This document shows positions 28,778 through 37,783 of a stretch of 64,000 nt of DNA, piece by piece. This DNA is from an uncultured Sphingomonas sp. (GTDB lineage Bacteria > Pseudomonadota > Alphaproteobacteria > Sphingomonadales > Sphingomonadaceae). A model generated the notes under the pieces. That model saw nothing but the letters and a program-made list of their open reading frames with translations, was not told the origin of the DNA and searched no databases. The position numbers and the translations under genes were made by a program. The first letter of the stretch is position 1. Each line of letters opens with the position of its first letter. Where the stretch lies: assembly GCF_913062585.1 (NCBI RefSeq), contig NZ_CAJXWX010000022.1:1-64000 (forward strand), read 5' to 3'.

Positions 28778-30484
28778 ATGGTGACGACCGACACCGCAAC
28801 GCTGCTCGCCCGGCTGCGCGCGACGGTCGGTGGCCGCCACGTCCTGACCACGCCGCGCGCCACGGCACGGTTTCGCAAAGGCTATCGCACCGGCGAGGGA
28901 CCGGCGATCGCGGTGGTCCGGCCAGGCAGCCTGGTCGAGATGTGGCGTGTCGCACAGGCCTGTGTCGCCGCCGATGTCTCGATCCTGCTACAGGCGTCCA
29001 ATACCGGCCTGACCGGCGGATCGACGCCCGATGGCGACGATTATCCCGGCGGCCTGGTCATCATCAGCACGACGCGATTGTCGCGGCTGAACGTGATCCG
29101 CGGGGGCGAACAGGTGGTGTGCCTGCCCGGCGCGACGCTGTACGCGCTGGAACAGGCACTGCGGCCTTATGGGCGAGAACCGCATTCGGTGATCGGGTCA
29201 TCCTGTTTCGGTGCGTCGGTCGTCGGCGGCATCTGCAACAATTCGGGCGGTTCGCTCGTCCGGCGCGGGCCAGCCTATACCCAGCTGGCCCTGTTTGCGG
29301 CGGTCGCGCCCGATGGCCGCCTGACCCTGGTCAATCACCTGGGCATCGCGCTGGGCGACGCGCCGGAGACGATCCTGTCGCGCCTGGACCGCGGCGATTT
29401 CAGCGACGCCGATATCGACGATGCCGCCGACCGATGGGCGCATGACCATCGCTATGCCGAGCATGTCCGGGCGATCGACAGCCATGTCCCCGCCCGCTTC
29501 AACGCCGACCCGCGCTGCCTGTTCGAGGCGGCGGGGAGCGCGGGCAAGCTGATCGTCTTCGCCGTGCGCCTCGACACCTTCGCGCGCGAAGAGGGCACCG
29601 CCACCTTCTACATCGGCACCAACGCGCCCGAGCGGCTTACCGAATTGCGCCGCACGATGCTGCGCGATTTCGACCGGCTGCCGATCGCGGGCGAATATAT
29701 GCACCGGACCGCCTTCGACGTGGCGGATATTTACGGACGCGACACCTTCGTCGCGATCGAGCGGCTCGGCACCGACCGCCTGCCGGCCCTCTTTGCCGCC
29801 AAGGCCCGTTTCGACGCACTCGCCGATCGCCTGTCCCGAGGGCTGAGCGACCGCCTGCTCCAGGCGGTCGGGCGGGTCCTGCCGGATCCGCTGCCCGGCT
29901 GGATGCGCGACTATCGCGACCGCTTTGCGCATCACCTGATGCTGAAAGTCTCGGGCGACCAGATCGACGAGACCCGCGCCCTGCTCGCCCGGCTGTTTCC
30001 CGGCGACGCGGCGGGCGACCATCTCGAATGCAGCCCGGCGGACAGCGCCAAGGCATTCCTCCACCGGTTCGTCGCGGCGGGCGCGGCGGTGCGTTACCGG
30101 GCGGTCCACGCCGATAAGGTCGCCGATATCGTCGCACTCGACGTCGCGCTGCCCCGCAACGCGGACATATGGACCGAGACGTTGCCGCCGGCACTGGAAG
30201 CCCAGGTCATCCACGCGCTCTATTACGGCCATTTCTTCTGCCACGTCTTCCACCAGGATTATATCGTGCGGAAAGGCACCGATCCCGTGGCGTTCGAACA
30301 TGCGCTATGGGCGCTGCTCGACGCGCGCGGGGCGCAATATCCGGCTGAGCATAATGTCGGCCATCTCTATATCGCGCCGCCCGCACTGGCGGATTTCTAC
30401 CGCCGGATCGACCCGCGGAACCAGCTCAACCCCGGGATCGGCCACACGCCCCGCGCCCGGCATTGGAGTAGCGCGAACGATTAG
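28778..30484 (+). CDS. dld: Quinone-dependent D-lactate dehydrogenase
   Basis: 568 residues, close to the E. coli Dld length, and alignable by eye along its whole length. The FAD-binding PCMH segment is LLQASNTGLTGGSTPDGDDY, followed by GREPHSVIGSSCFGASVVGG, ICNNSGGSLVRRGPAYT and, at the C-terminus, YYGHFFCHVFHQDYIV and GAQYPAEHNVGHLY. It is a peripheral inner-membrane flavoprotein that oxidises D-lactate to pyruvate and passes electrons to quinone. MurQ releases D-lactate, so the gene completes the MurNAc branch. Its start is ATG 28778 with a weak ribosome-binding site. It is followed by 310 bases of hairpin-rich DNA before the hydrolase gene. Confidence 0.97.
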   Translation: MVTTDTATLLARLRATVGGRHVLTTPRATARFRKGYRTGEGPAIAVVRPGSLVEMWRVAQACVAADVSILLQASNTGLTGGSTPDGDDYPGGLVIISTTRLSRLNVIRGGEQVVCLPGATLYALEQALRPYGREPHSVIGSSCFGASVVGGICNNSGGSLVRRGPAYTQLALFAAVAPDGRLTLVNHLGIALGDAPETILSRLDRGDFSDADIDDAADRWAHDHRYAEHVRAIDSHVPARFNADPRCLFEAAGSAGKLIVFAVRLDTFAREEGTATFYIGTNAPERLTELRRTMLRDFDRLPIAGEYMHRTAFDVADIYGRDTFVAIERLGTDRLPALFAAKARFDALADRLSRGLSDRLLQAVGRVLPDPLPGWMRDYRDRFAHHLMLKVSGDQIDETRALLARLFPGDAAGDHLECSPADSAKAFLHRFVAAGAAVRYRAVHADKVADIVALDVALPRNADIWTETLPPALEAQVIHALYYGHFFCHVFHQDYIVRKGTDPVAFEHALWALLDARGAQYPAEHNVGHLYIAPPALADFYRRIDPRNQLNPGIGHTPRARHWSSAND

Positions 30485-30794
30485 GACGGATCGACATTCA
30501 TGCGGAGCTTGCCAGCTTTGCTGGCTAGCGCAGCTTGGATGAGGGGTCGAGCGAGCCTTCAGGCTCGCGCGCTCGCAGATGCGAGCGCCCACCCCTCACC
30601 CAGCTCCGACTAAGCCTTTGCTTCGCAAAGCCTAAGTCTGCGCAACCCTCTCCCCTCAGAGAGGGGCGAGGGGAGGAAAGGCGTAGCGGAATGTAGATCC
30701 ACTCTGACCTCCGACCGGAAGGCCATGGCCAACCGTTATGGCAATCCGCCATGGTGGAATGGGTGGCCACCGGTCGACATGCTATGGCGGAGCG
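30485..30794 (+). repeat. Hairpin-rich intergenic element (REP-like)
   Basis: This 310-base gap holds no gene. It contains GCCAGC-TTT-GCTGGC (30511-30525), GCGAGCC-TTCA-GGCTCGC (30551-30568), a perfect 9-bp pair GCGCTCGCA/TGCGAGCGC (30569-30577 and 30580-30588), and outer arms GAGGGGT (30541-30547) and ACCCCTC (30591-30597). Further on is a 14-base imperfect pair around TTC (30608-30638), then a CCTCTCCCC/GGGGCGAGG-type pair near 30648-30675. Dense arrays of this type are typical of dispersed intergenic repeats in GC-rich Proteobacteria. It may end dld transcription or stabilise its message; there is no T-run terminator. Confidence 0.7.
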
Positions 30795-32111
30795 ATGGAG
30801 CGCATGAAAATCCGAGCCGTGCGAACCCGCATCGCCCCGTGTCTCGCGTGGCTCGCCATCTGCTCGGGCCCCGTTTCCGCCGCGCCTGCCGCCTGCCCGG
30901 TCCTGCGCGCCAGCCCCACACGCGCCGATGACCCGCGCTTCGCCCCGATCGACGCGGCGGTGCGCGGCGGTGTCGGTACGCTCTATCCCGGTGCCGTGCT
31001 GCTCGTCACCCATCGCGGGCGGATCGTCCATGAAGCGGCGTTCGGCCATGCCCAGACGCTGACCACGGCAACGGACGGCACGCAGCGCCCGCTCGCCACG
31101 CCGCGCGCAATGCGGGTCGACACGCCGTTCGACATGGCCTCGATCACCAAGATCGAGGCGACCACGGCCGCGATTCTCCATCTCGTCGGTACCGGCCGGC
31201 TGTCGCTGGACGACCGGCTGGGGACGTTGCTCCGGGCGTTTGCGGGGACCGACAAGGCCGACATCACCATCCGTCAGCTGCTGACCCACCGGGCGGGCCT
31301 GTGGGAGTGGCAGCCGACCTGGCTGCATCGCGATCCTTCGGGCCAGCCACTGGCCTATCTGGCGGCGCTGCCGCTCCGCTATCCGGTGGGCGCGCGTTTC
31401 GCCTATTCGGACCTGGGCTTCATGCTGCTGGGTGCCGTGGTCGAGCGGGTCACGGGCGTGCCGCTGGACCGCTATGTCCGCGAACAACTCTACCGCCCGA
31501 TGGGCATGACCGATACCGGTTTCCTACCCTCGCCGATGGTCCGCCCGAAGGCAGCCGCCACGTCGCAGGGCGACGCCTATCAGCGGCGCATGGCGGAGAC
31601 CGGCAAGCCCTATCCCGCCGCCCCCTTCCCGCCGGCCCAGCCCTTTGCCGGATACCGGACCCAGATGCTGGTCGGCGAGGCGAACGATGCCAATGCGGCG
31701 CTCGGCTGGCACGGGGTGGCGGGACATGCCGGGCTGTTCTCCACCGCGACCGACCTGGCCCGCTATGCGCAGGCGCTGCTGGGCGGCGGCTGCTACGGTC
31801 GCTGGCGGCTCGCGCCCGCCCGGACGATCGCCGCCTTCGAGCAGACGCCCTTCGATGCCGACCAGGCGCTGGGTTTCCACAAAACGCAGCTCGCCGGGAT
31901 CGCGGCCCCCTTTTACGGGCATTCGGGGTTCACCGGCACCTGGTTCGCCTTCTCCCCCCAGCTGGACATGACCGTCGTCCTGCTGACCAACCGCGTCCAC
32001 CGGCCGGACGGCGAAGCCTATCCCGCGCTCGACGCCCTGCGCGAGACGGTGTTGCGGGAGGCGGTGGCGGCGTTGCGCGACGATCGGACAAAGGAAAAGA
32101 CATGGCGCTGA
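30795..32111 (+). CDS. Exported serine hydrolase, class-C beta-lactamase/PBP-like
   Basis: About 438 residues with a signal peptide (cleavage near VSA-APA). The catalytic SxxK is MASITKIEATTAA, the second motif is YSDLG in the RFAYSDLGFMLLG stretch, and a terminal YGHSGFTGTWF region follows. Proteins of this family in MurNAc loci (for example AmiE in Bacillus) cleave muropeptide amide bonds; related enzymes are esterases or DD-peptidases, so the exact reaction is open. ATG 30795 and ATG 30804 are both possible, with GGAG very close to each. The gene overlaps the GH84 gene by 10 bases. Confidence 0.85.
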   Translation: MERMKIRAVRTRIAPCLAWLAICSGPVSAAPAACPVLRASPTRADDPRFAPIDAAVRGGVGTLYPGAVLLVTHRGRIVHEAAFGHAQTLTTATDGTQRPLATPRAMRVDTPFDMASITKIEATTAAILHLVGTGRLSLDDRLGTLLRAFAGTDKADITIRQLLTHRAGLWEWQPTWLHRDPSGQPLAYLAALPLRYPVGARFAYSDLGFMLLGAVVERVTGVPLDRYVREQLYRPMGMTDTGFLPSPMVRPKAAATSQGDAYQRRMAETGKPYPAAPFPPAQPFAGYRTQMLVGEANDANAALGWHGVAGHAGLFSTATDLARYAQALLGGGCYGRWRLAPARTIAAFEQTPFDADQALGFHKTQLAGIAAPFYGHSGFTGTWFAFSPQLDMTVVLLTNRVHRPDGEAYPALDALRETVLREAVAALRDDRTKEKTWR

Positions 32112-33166
32112 ACCTGGGCGTGATCGAAGGATTTTTCGGCAAGCCCTGGAGCTGGCCGGACCGAACGACCGTGCTGCGGACGCTGGCAGGCGCGGGCTAT
32201 CGCTTCTATCATTACGGGCCGAAGGCCGATCCGTTCCTGCGCCGCCGCTGGCGCGAGCCGCATCCGCCCGAACAGGTCGCCGCCCTCACCGCCTTCGCCG
32301 CCGAGTGCAAGCGGCTGGGCGTCCGCTTCGGCGTGGCGCTCACCCCGGTGGGGAGCACCCATCCCTTCAGCGACGAATCGCGCGCCGCCCTGAAGCAGAA
32401 GCTGCGGCAGCTCGACGCGCTAGGCATCGACGACCTCGCCATCCTGTTCGACGACCTGCCCGCCGAACTCCCTGATCTGGCCCGGAGCCAGGCCGAACTG
32501 GTCGATTTCTGCGCGCACAACAGCCACGCGACCCAGGTCTTCTTCTGCCCCAGCTTCTATTCGGACGATCCCATTCTCGAGCGCGCCTGGGGCAAGCGGC
32601 CGCCCGCCTATCTGAGCGAGCTGGGCCGCTATCTCGACCGTAGCGTGCGCGTCTATTGGACCGGCGAGGAAGTGATCTCACGTGAGATCGGCGTCGCGCA
32701 TCTGGAACGGGTGCAGCAGGAACTTGGCCGCAAAGTGTGCCTGTGGGACAATTATCCGGTCAATGACGGCGTGCGCATGTCGCAATATCTGCACCTGCGC
32801 GCCTTTACCGGCCGCCCCGCCGCGATCCGCGACCATGTCAGCGGCCATGCGATCAACCCGGCGTCGCAACCGCTCCTGTCCTGCATCCCCGCGCTGACGC
32901 TGGCCGCCAGCTATCGCGAGGGGGAGCGTTATGCCTATGGCCAGGCATTCCTGGCGGCCGCGACCCAGGTGCTGGGCGCCGACTTCGCGACCATATTGCG
33001 CCGCGACATCCTGCCGCTTCAGGATACCGGGCTCGACAATCTCGGCCCCCGTTTCTCCGAGCTGCGCGAGCGCTATGGCGCGATCGACCATCCCGCCGCG
33101 CGCGAGATCACCGACTGGCTGGACGGCCGCTTCCGCACCACGCTGGAAGAGGTGCAGACGCAATGA
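32102..33166 (+). CDS. GH84-family beta-N-acetylglucosaminidase, leaderless
   Basis: 354 residues, essentially a bare catalytic domain. GH84 hallmarks are LGVIEGFFGKPWSWPDR (5-21), the KADPFLR segment and the catalytic Asp pair ILFDDLP (Asp117-Asp118), consistent with substrate-assisted hydrolysis that uses the 2-acetamido group. There is no signal peptide, so the enzyme should act in the cytoplasm. GH84 enzymes from other bacteria are commonly exported and multidomain. Placed between a muropeptide-type hydrolase and an amino-sugar kinase, it could split imported GlcNAc-MurNAc, the job done by NagZ elsewhere. AAGGA precedes the ATG by 6 bases. Its stop overlaps the kinase start (ATGA). Confidence 0.9.
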   Translation: MALNLGVIEGFFGKPWSWPDRTTVLRTLAGAGYRFYHYGPKADPFLRRRWREPHPPEQVAALTAFAAECKRLGVRFGVALTPVGSTHPFSDESRAALKQKLRQLDALGIDDLAILFDDLPAELPDLARSQAELVDFCAHNSHATQVFFCPSFYSDDPILERAWGKRPPAYLSELGRYLDRSVRVYWTGEEVISREIGVAHLERVQQELGRKVCLWDNYPVNDGVRMSQYLHLRAFTGRPAAIRDHVSGHAINPASQPLLSCIPALTLAASYREGERYAYGQAFLAAATQVLGADFATILRRDILPLQDTGLDNLGPRFSELRERYGAIDHPAAREITDWLDGRFRTTLEEVQTQ

Positions 33167-34047
33167 CGCAGTTCTTTCTGGGCGTGGATGCGGGCGGCAG
33201 CACCAGCCGTTGCCGTCTGGTCGACGGCACGGGCCGGGTGCTGGCCGGTGCCCAGGCCGGTCCCGCCAATGCCGGACTGGGGCTGGACGCGCTCCATGCG
33301 ACGCTCCGCCAGCTGACGGAGGACACGGTGCACGCGGCCGGGCTGGACGCGGCGCAGTTGGCGAGCGTCCGGGCGGCGATGGGCATTGCGGGCATCTCCC
33401 GGCCCGGCGTGCGGGCGGCGCTGGAGGGCTTTGCCTTTCCCTTCGCCTCGACGCTATTCGATACCGATGCCGTCATCGCCAATCTGGGGGCCCATGGCGG
33501 CGGCGATGGGGCCGTGCTGATCATCGGCACCGGCAGCATCGCGCAGGTCCGGGTGGGCGGGCAGAGTTTCCGGATCGGCGGCTATGGCTTTCCCATTTCG
33601 GACGAGGGCAGCGGCGCGGCGCTGGGCCTGAGCGCGATGCGCCACGCGCTGCGGGCGCTGGACGGTCGGACCCGCGCGACGCCGCTCAGCACCGCCGTCA
33701 CCGAGCGGTTCGACCATGACACGGCCCGCGCCATCGCCTGGATGGATCAGGCGACCCCGCGCGATTATGGCAGCTTCGCCCCGCTGGTGATGGACTATGC
33801 CGAAGCCGACGATACAATCGCCCGCTCGATCGTCGAGGATGCGGCCGGTCATATCGAGCGGTTCATCGAGACGATCTATGAACGCGGCGCACCCCGCTGC
33901 GCGCTGCTGGGCGGCCTGTCGGCGAAGATGCGGCCCTGGCTGCGTGCGCGCACCGTCGCCCGGCTTAGCGAACCGCTGGGCGATGCGCTCGACGGCGCGC
34001 TTTATCTCGCGGGCCTGCCCGCCCGGACAGCGGAGACCTTGCCATGA
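33163..34047 (+). CDS. BadF/BadG-type ATPase, probable GlcNAc/MurNAc kinase
   Basis: 294 residues of the ASKHA fold. Phosphate-1 motif FLGVDAGGSTSRCRLVDGTG is at the N-terminus, followed by TDAVIANLGAH, phosphate-2 motif VLIIGTGSIAQ and GGYGFPISDEGSG; the C-terminal adenosine motif is LLGGLSAKM. Members in amino-sugar loci are N-acetylglucosamine kinases, and Clostridium MurK of this family phosphorylates both GlcNAc and MurNAc at O6. It would feed MurNAc-6-P to MurQ here, since no AnmK gene is visible. The gene overlaps its neighbours by ATGA at both ends. Confidence 0.9.
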   Translation: MTQFFLGVDAGGSTSRCRLVDGTGRVLAGAQAGPANAGLGLDALHATLRQLTEDTVHAAGLDAAQLASVRAAMGIAGISRPGVRAALEGFAFPFASTLFDTDAVIANLGAHGGGDGAVLIIGTGSIAQVRVGGQSFRIGGYGFPISDEGSGAALGLSAMRHALRALDGRTRATPLSTAVTERFDHDTARAIAWMDQATPRDYGSFAPLVMDYAEADDTIARSIVEDAAGHIERFIETIYERGAPRCALLGGLSAKMRPWLRARTVARLSEPLGDALDGALYLAGLPARTAETLP

Positions 34048-34187
34048 TCGAGCGACGCCGATTCCTCGCCGCCACGGGACTTGCCGCGCTGAGCCCGGTC
34101 GCCGGACCATTGGTCAAGGCGCTCCCGGCTCAGCCGCCCGCTCCGCCCCTGCTCGCCTCCAACTCGCTGGCGCTCCTGCGGGGCTGA
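34044..34187 (+). pseudogene. Truncated Tat-exported protein, 47 aa remnant
   Basis: The ATG overlaps the kinase stop (ATGA), and the reading frame encodes a good twin-arginine leader, MIERRRFLAATGLAALSPVAG. It then continues for about 26 residues, ending PPLLASNSLALLRG before TGA. A leader with almost no mature protein suggests the 5' remnant of a larger gene whose body is lost. The last residues resemble the start of DUF1343/NamZ exo-N-acetylmuramidases, where a 'LL...LL(R/K)G' stretch precedes a conserved 'RVGL' segment. NamZ genes are frequent partners of murQ loci, but the match is too short to prove. Only 15 bases separate it from the dacB stop on the other strand. Confidence 0.55.
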
Positions 34188-34202
34188 TCGAAGGAGGGGC
34201 GC

Positions 34203-35627
34203 TCAATTCGCAGCGGCGATGGCGACCAGCGCCGCGTCGATCGCCGGGGTCGCGCTGGCGTCACCCGGCATGTCGTTGGCATAGGCCGCGAAGGTCAGCG
34301 TCCGACCGCTCGCTGCGATCATCGTTCCCGCCAGCGCATTGGCGGCGTTGAGCGTACCGGTCTTCGCCGTCAGCCGCCCCGCCAGCGGGGTGCCGACGAA
34401 CCGTCGCGCCAGCGTGCCGTCGGTGGCAGCCACGGGAAAAGTCGCGCGCCAGCCCGCGCCCCAGGGCTGGGTCTCGGCCCAGCGGAGCAGCGCCACCGTC
34501 GTGCGCGGAGTCACCCGGTTATAGTTGGACATGCCCGCGCCATCGGCAAAATCATAGGTCACGCGGGCAATGCCGGCGCGGGCCAGCACCGCATCGACGA
34601 CGGCATGGCCATCGGCGACCGAGCCGCTCGCCCCCAGTCGCCGCAGCAGCAGCTCTGCGTGGAGATTCTGGCTCGTCTTGTTGGTCTGGTGCAGATCCTC
34701 GGCGAGGGGCGGCGGCGTCAGGCTGGCCAGCACCGGCACGGGTGCCGCCGTCGCGACCGGAACGCCGCCACGGCGCACGGGATCGTCCGCCTCGCTGAGC
34801 GGCCGGTGACGCACGGTGATCCGCCCCCTCACCGTCACACCCGCCGCCCGCAGCAACTGCGTGAACCGCCAGGCCGCCCTGTGCGCCGGATCGTCGACGC
34901 CGAGCTTCAGGACGACCGGCGTCGCCCCGACCGCGAGGCTGCCGGTCAGGCGCAGCAGATCGCTACCCGGCATACGCTCGACCGACAGCGTCTTGGCGCT
35001 CCCCGCCTCGCCGGTCGTTGCGGCATTGCCGATCCGGTAATAGCCATCGCCGACCACCCGTGGCGGCGCACCCGGCGTCGCGGGCGTCACGGTCAGCGTC
35101 GCGACATTGTCGTCCAGCGTCAGCGCCGAGATGCCGGTGCCATAGGCGCCGTCCATATTGTTCCAGCTCATCCCCTGCGGCCATCGCTCGTCGGGAAAGG
35201 CGGTGTCGTCGCCGACCACATCGCCCACGACCCCCGTCCGCCGGGCGACCGCCGCCGCCAGCTCGCCCAGGCAATCGACGCGGCAATCGGGGGCGGAGGA
35301 CAGGCGGGCATCGCCATGCCCGGCCAGGATCACCGTCGGCGTCCCCTGCCCCTCCAGCCGCACCGTCGCCCCACCCCGCATATCCGGGCTCGCCACGTCC
35401 AGCGTCGCGAAGGCGGCGGCGGTGGTGAACAGCTTGGTGTTGGACGCGGGGATGAAGCGCTCGTCGGGGCGCAGCGCGACGATCTCGCGCCCCTCCGGAT
35501 CGACCACCACCAGCCCGATGCGGGTGCCCGGCGGTGCCTTGGCCAGCGCCTCCGCGACGGCGGGCGGCAGCGGGGCCTCGACCGGCGCGCCCGCCAGCAA
35601 TAGCGGCAGCAACAGGCTCCCCATCAT
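34203..35627 (-). CDS. dacB: D-alanyl-D-alanine carboxypeptidase/endopeptidase (S13, PBP4 type)
   Basis: 474 residues with a short signal peptide. The S13 active-site set is complete: IPASNTKLFTTAAAFATL (Ser62, Lys65), GAGMSNYNRVTP with the SxN motif, and AKTGTL near the C-terminus, with the large domain inserted between the first two motifs. It trims or cleaves peptidoglycan peptides in the periplasm. Its ATG overlaps the LysR stop (ATGA), which places this wall enzyme in the D-amino-acid operon and makes a role in digesting wall fragments plausible. Confidence 0.93.
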   Translation of the reverse strand: MMGSLLLPLLLAGAPVEAPLPPAVAEALAKAPPGTRIGLVVVDPEGREIVALRPDERFIPASNTKLFTTAAAFATLDVASPDMRGGATVRLEGQGTPTVILAGHGDARLSSAPDCRVDCLGELAAAVARRTGVVGDVVGDDTAFPDERWPQGMSWNNMDGAYGTGISALTLDDNVATLTVTPATPGAPPRVVGDGYYRIGNAATTGEAGSAKTLSVERMPGSDLLRLTGSLAVGATPVVLKLGVDDPAHRAAWRFTQLLRAAGVTVRGRITVRHRPLSEADDPVRRGGVPVATAAPVPVLASLTPPPLAEDLHQTNKTSQNLHAELLLRRLGASGSVADGHAVVDAVLARAGIARVTYDFADGAGMSNYNRVTPRTTVALLRWAETQPWGAGWRATFPVAATDGTLARRFVGTPLAGRLTAKTGTLNAANALAGTMIAASGRTLTFAAYANDMPGDASATPAIDAALVAIAAAN

Positions 35628-36508
35628 CGGCGTTCGATCTCTTCGCTCAGCAGGGTCAGGAACTCGGCGGCCAGCATCGAGGGCGGCCGGTCAAGCAGGT
35701 GGATGGCATGGACGTCGAAGGTGATCGACGGGCGAAGCGGCCGCATCGCCAGCCCCGGCACCATCGACGCCGCGGCCGTGAAATTGTCGACGATCGCCAG
35801 TCCCACGCCTGCACGGACCAGCGCGGCGGCAATGTAGAAGGTGCGCGCCACCACGATCTCGTCAAGCACCAGGTCGTGCCGGTCGATCTCTTCGGACAGC
35901 AGCTTGCCGATCGGGCCGCTGCCCTTCAGCGAGATCAGCGGCCGCCCGACCAGTTGCGACAATTCCAGCCGTGGCGGCGCATCGGGCATGTCGCGTTCGC
36001 GGTAGAGCACGACCATCTCGCCCTCGCCCAGCCAGTCATGGGTCAGCGCGACGCCGCGCGGCGGCTCGCTGGCGATGGCGATGTCGCTTTCGCGCTCATA
36101 GAGTTTGCGCAGCAGATCGTCGTGATGCACCGTCTGCAGGTCGAAGCGGACATCGGGGCGCTTCGCCAGGAACCGCGACACCGCATCGGGCAGCACGCCG
36201 AGCGCAAGGCTAGGCAAGGCGGAGATGCGCAACGTCGTGCCTGTGCCCAGCCGCAGGTTGCGCCCCGCCTCGCGCAGCGCGCGCACCCGCTCCTGAATAT
36301 CGGCGACGTCGGCGAACAGCGCATGGGCGTCCTCGGTCGGCAGCAGCCGGCCGTTCGAGCGCTGGAACAGCTCGAACCCCAACAGGCTCTCGGCATGGCG
36401 GAGCGTCTTGGACACCGAAGGCTGCGACACGTTGAGCGCCCGGGCCGCGGCGGAGACCGAACCGTTCACATAGACGGCGTGGAAAATCTCGATATGGCGG
36501 AGGTTCAT
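35624..36508 (-). CDS. LysR-family transcriptional regulator
   Basis: 294 residues. The N-terminal winged helix is MNLRHIEIFHAVYVNGSVSA with AARALNVSQPSVSKTLRHAE, typical of LysR. A substrate-binding domain follows (LRISALPSLALGVLPDAV to VGLAIVDNF). It lies 24 bases downstream of the symporter gene on the same strand and overlaps dacB, so unlike most LysR genes it is inside the transcription unit rather than divergent from it. It probably controls the D-glutamate operon; the effector may be a D-amino acid or N-acetylglutamate, which is inference. Confidence 0.93.
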   Translation of the reverse strand: MNLRHIEIFHAVYVNGSVSAAARALNVSQPSVSKTLRHAESLLGFELFQRSNGRLLPTEDAHALFADVADIQERVRALREAGRNLRLGTGTTLRISALPSLALGVLPDAVSRFLAKRPDVRFDLQTVHHDDLLRKLYERESDIAIASEPPRGVALTHDWLGEGEMVVLYRERDMPDAPPRLELSQLVGRPLISLKGSGPIGKLLSEEIDRHDLVLDEIVVARTFYIAAALVRAGVGLAIVDNFTAAASMVPGLAMRPLRPSITFDVHAIHLLDRPPSMLAAEFLTLLSEEIERR

Positions 36509-36532
36509 CGATACAGCCTAACGCCCCCGCCC

Positions 36533-37783
36533 CTATTCCACCACCGCCCCGCGAAAGCGCGCCGCATCCAGCTCGCCCTCGCCGCGCGCGACCAGCGTGG
36601 CGACCACAAGATTGGCGGAGGCGGACGGCACGGTACGCGTCATGTCGAGCAACCGGTCGAAGGGCAGGACCAGCCCAACGACCAGCGCGGTCTGCTCAGC
36701 CCCCACCCCTACCGCCGACAGCATCGCCGCCAGCATGAACAGCGAGGCCGACGGGACCGGCGCCGTGCCGAAGGCCGCCAGCGCGCCGGTCAGCAGCATC
36801 GTGACGAGCATCGTCGCATCGGGCACGATGCCCAGCGCCTGCAACGCGAACTGGCCGAGCAGCCCGACATACATGGCCGTGCCGTCCTTGCCGATCGACG
36901 CGCCCAGCGGCAGCACGGTCGATGCGACACCGCGCGACACGCCCAGATTGTCCTGCGCCACCCGGAGCGCGACCGGCAGCGTCGCCGAGGACGAGGCCGT
37001 CGAAAAGGCGACGACCAGCGCATCGACAATGCCGCGAAAGAACCGCACTACCGGCAATCGTGCGACCAGCCCGACCAGCGCGGCATGGACGACCAGCATC
37101 TGCACCAGCGACGCCAGCACGACCGCCAGCGCCAGCCAGCCGACATGGACGAACACCGCCGCGCCATTGACCGCCACCGCCTGGGCGATCAGCGCCAGCA
37201 CGCCGAACGGCGTCACCTCCATCACGGCGCGCACGATATGCAGCAGCACCGCCGACAGTCCCTGGAGCAGGGCGACGACCGGCCGCCCCGGCTCGCCAGC
37301 CATCACGCTGCCGGTGCCGAGCAGCACGGCGACGAAGATGATGGCGAGCATGTCGCCGCGCCCCAGCGCCTCGACGATGTTGACCGGCACGATCGACAAT
37401 AGCTGGTCGGCGGGCGTCACCGGCGGCCCCAGCGGATGGGGCACCACGCCCGCCAGCTTCATCGCCGCGCCGGGGTGCAAGGCCAGGCCCATCGCCATGC
37501 CGATCGACACGGCGACCAGCGTGGTCGCGGCGAACAACCCCACCGTGCGCAGACCGATCGACCCCAGCCGCCGCGGATCGCCCAGCGTCGCGATCCCGCC
37601 CGCGATGGTGACCAGCACCACCGGCACCACCAGCATCTTGATGAGGCGGACGAACAGCTCGCCGACCAGCCGGATCGCCCCGGCCCCCTCGGGCCAGAAC
37701 AGCCCGAGCGCGATGCCCAGCACCAACCCGCCGACCACCCGCTGCCACAACGGAATGGCGAACCAGCCCCGGATCAGGCGCAA
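36533..37783 (-). CDS. Dicarboxylate/amino acid:cation symporter (DAACS, GltP-like)
   Basis: 416 residues from a proposed TTG at 37783, preceded by GGGGAA with a 7-base gap; no ATG or GTG fits near this position. Family motifs include FVRLIKMLVVPVVLVTIAGGI, FSTASSSATLPVALR with the serine-rich reentrant loop, LPLGASIGKDGTAMY, and the second hairpin TGALAAFGTAPVPSASLFML. Eight helices and two hairpins are expected. The gene overlaps dgcA by 10 bases, which suggests import of D-glutamate or an N-acyl derivative. Confidence 0.9.
   Translation of the reverse strand: MRLIRGWFAIPLWQRVVGGLVLGIALGLFWPEGAGAIRLVGELFVRLIKMLVVPVVLVTIAGGIATLGDPRRLGSIGLRTVGLFAATTLVAVSIGMAMGLALHPGAAMKLAGVVPHPLGPPVTPADQLLSIVPVNIVEALGRGDMLAIIFVAVLLGTGSVMAGEPGRPVVALLQGLSAVLLHIVRAVMEVTPFGVLALIAQAVAVNGAAVFVHVGWLALAVVLASLVQMLVVHAALVGLVARLPVVRFFRGIVDALVVAFSTASSSATLPVALRVAQDNLGVSRGVASTVLPLGASIGKDGTAMYVGLLGQFALQALGIVPDATMLVTMLLTGALAAFGTAPVPSASLFMLAAMLSAVGVGAEQTALVVGLVLPFDRLLDMTRTVPSASANLVVATLVARGEGELDAARFRGAVVE

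Noticed and set aside
30541..30597. Clover-like fold (outer stem with two internal hairpins) as a tRNA gene
   Set aside because: It has no T-loop or anticodon-arm consensus and no CCA-compatible acceptor; the structure is better explained as an intergenic repeat.
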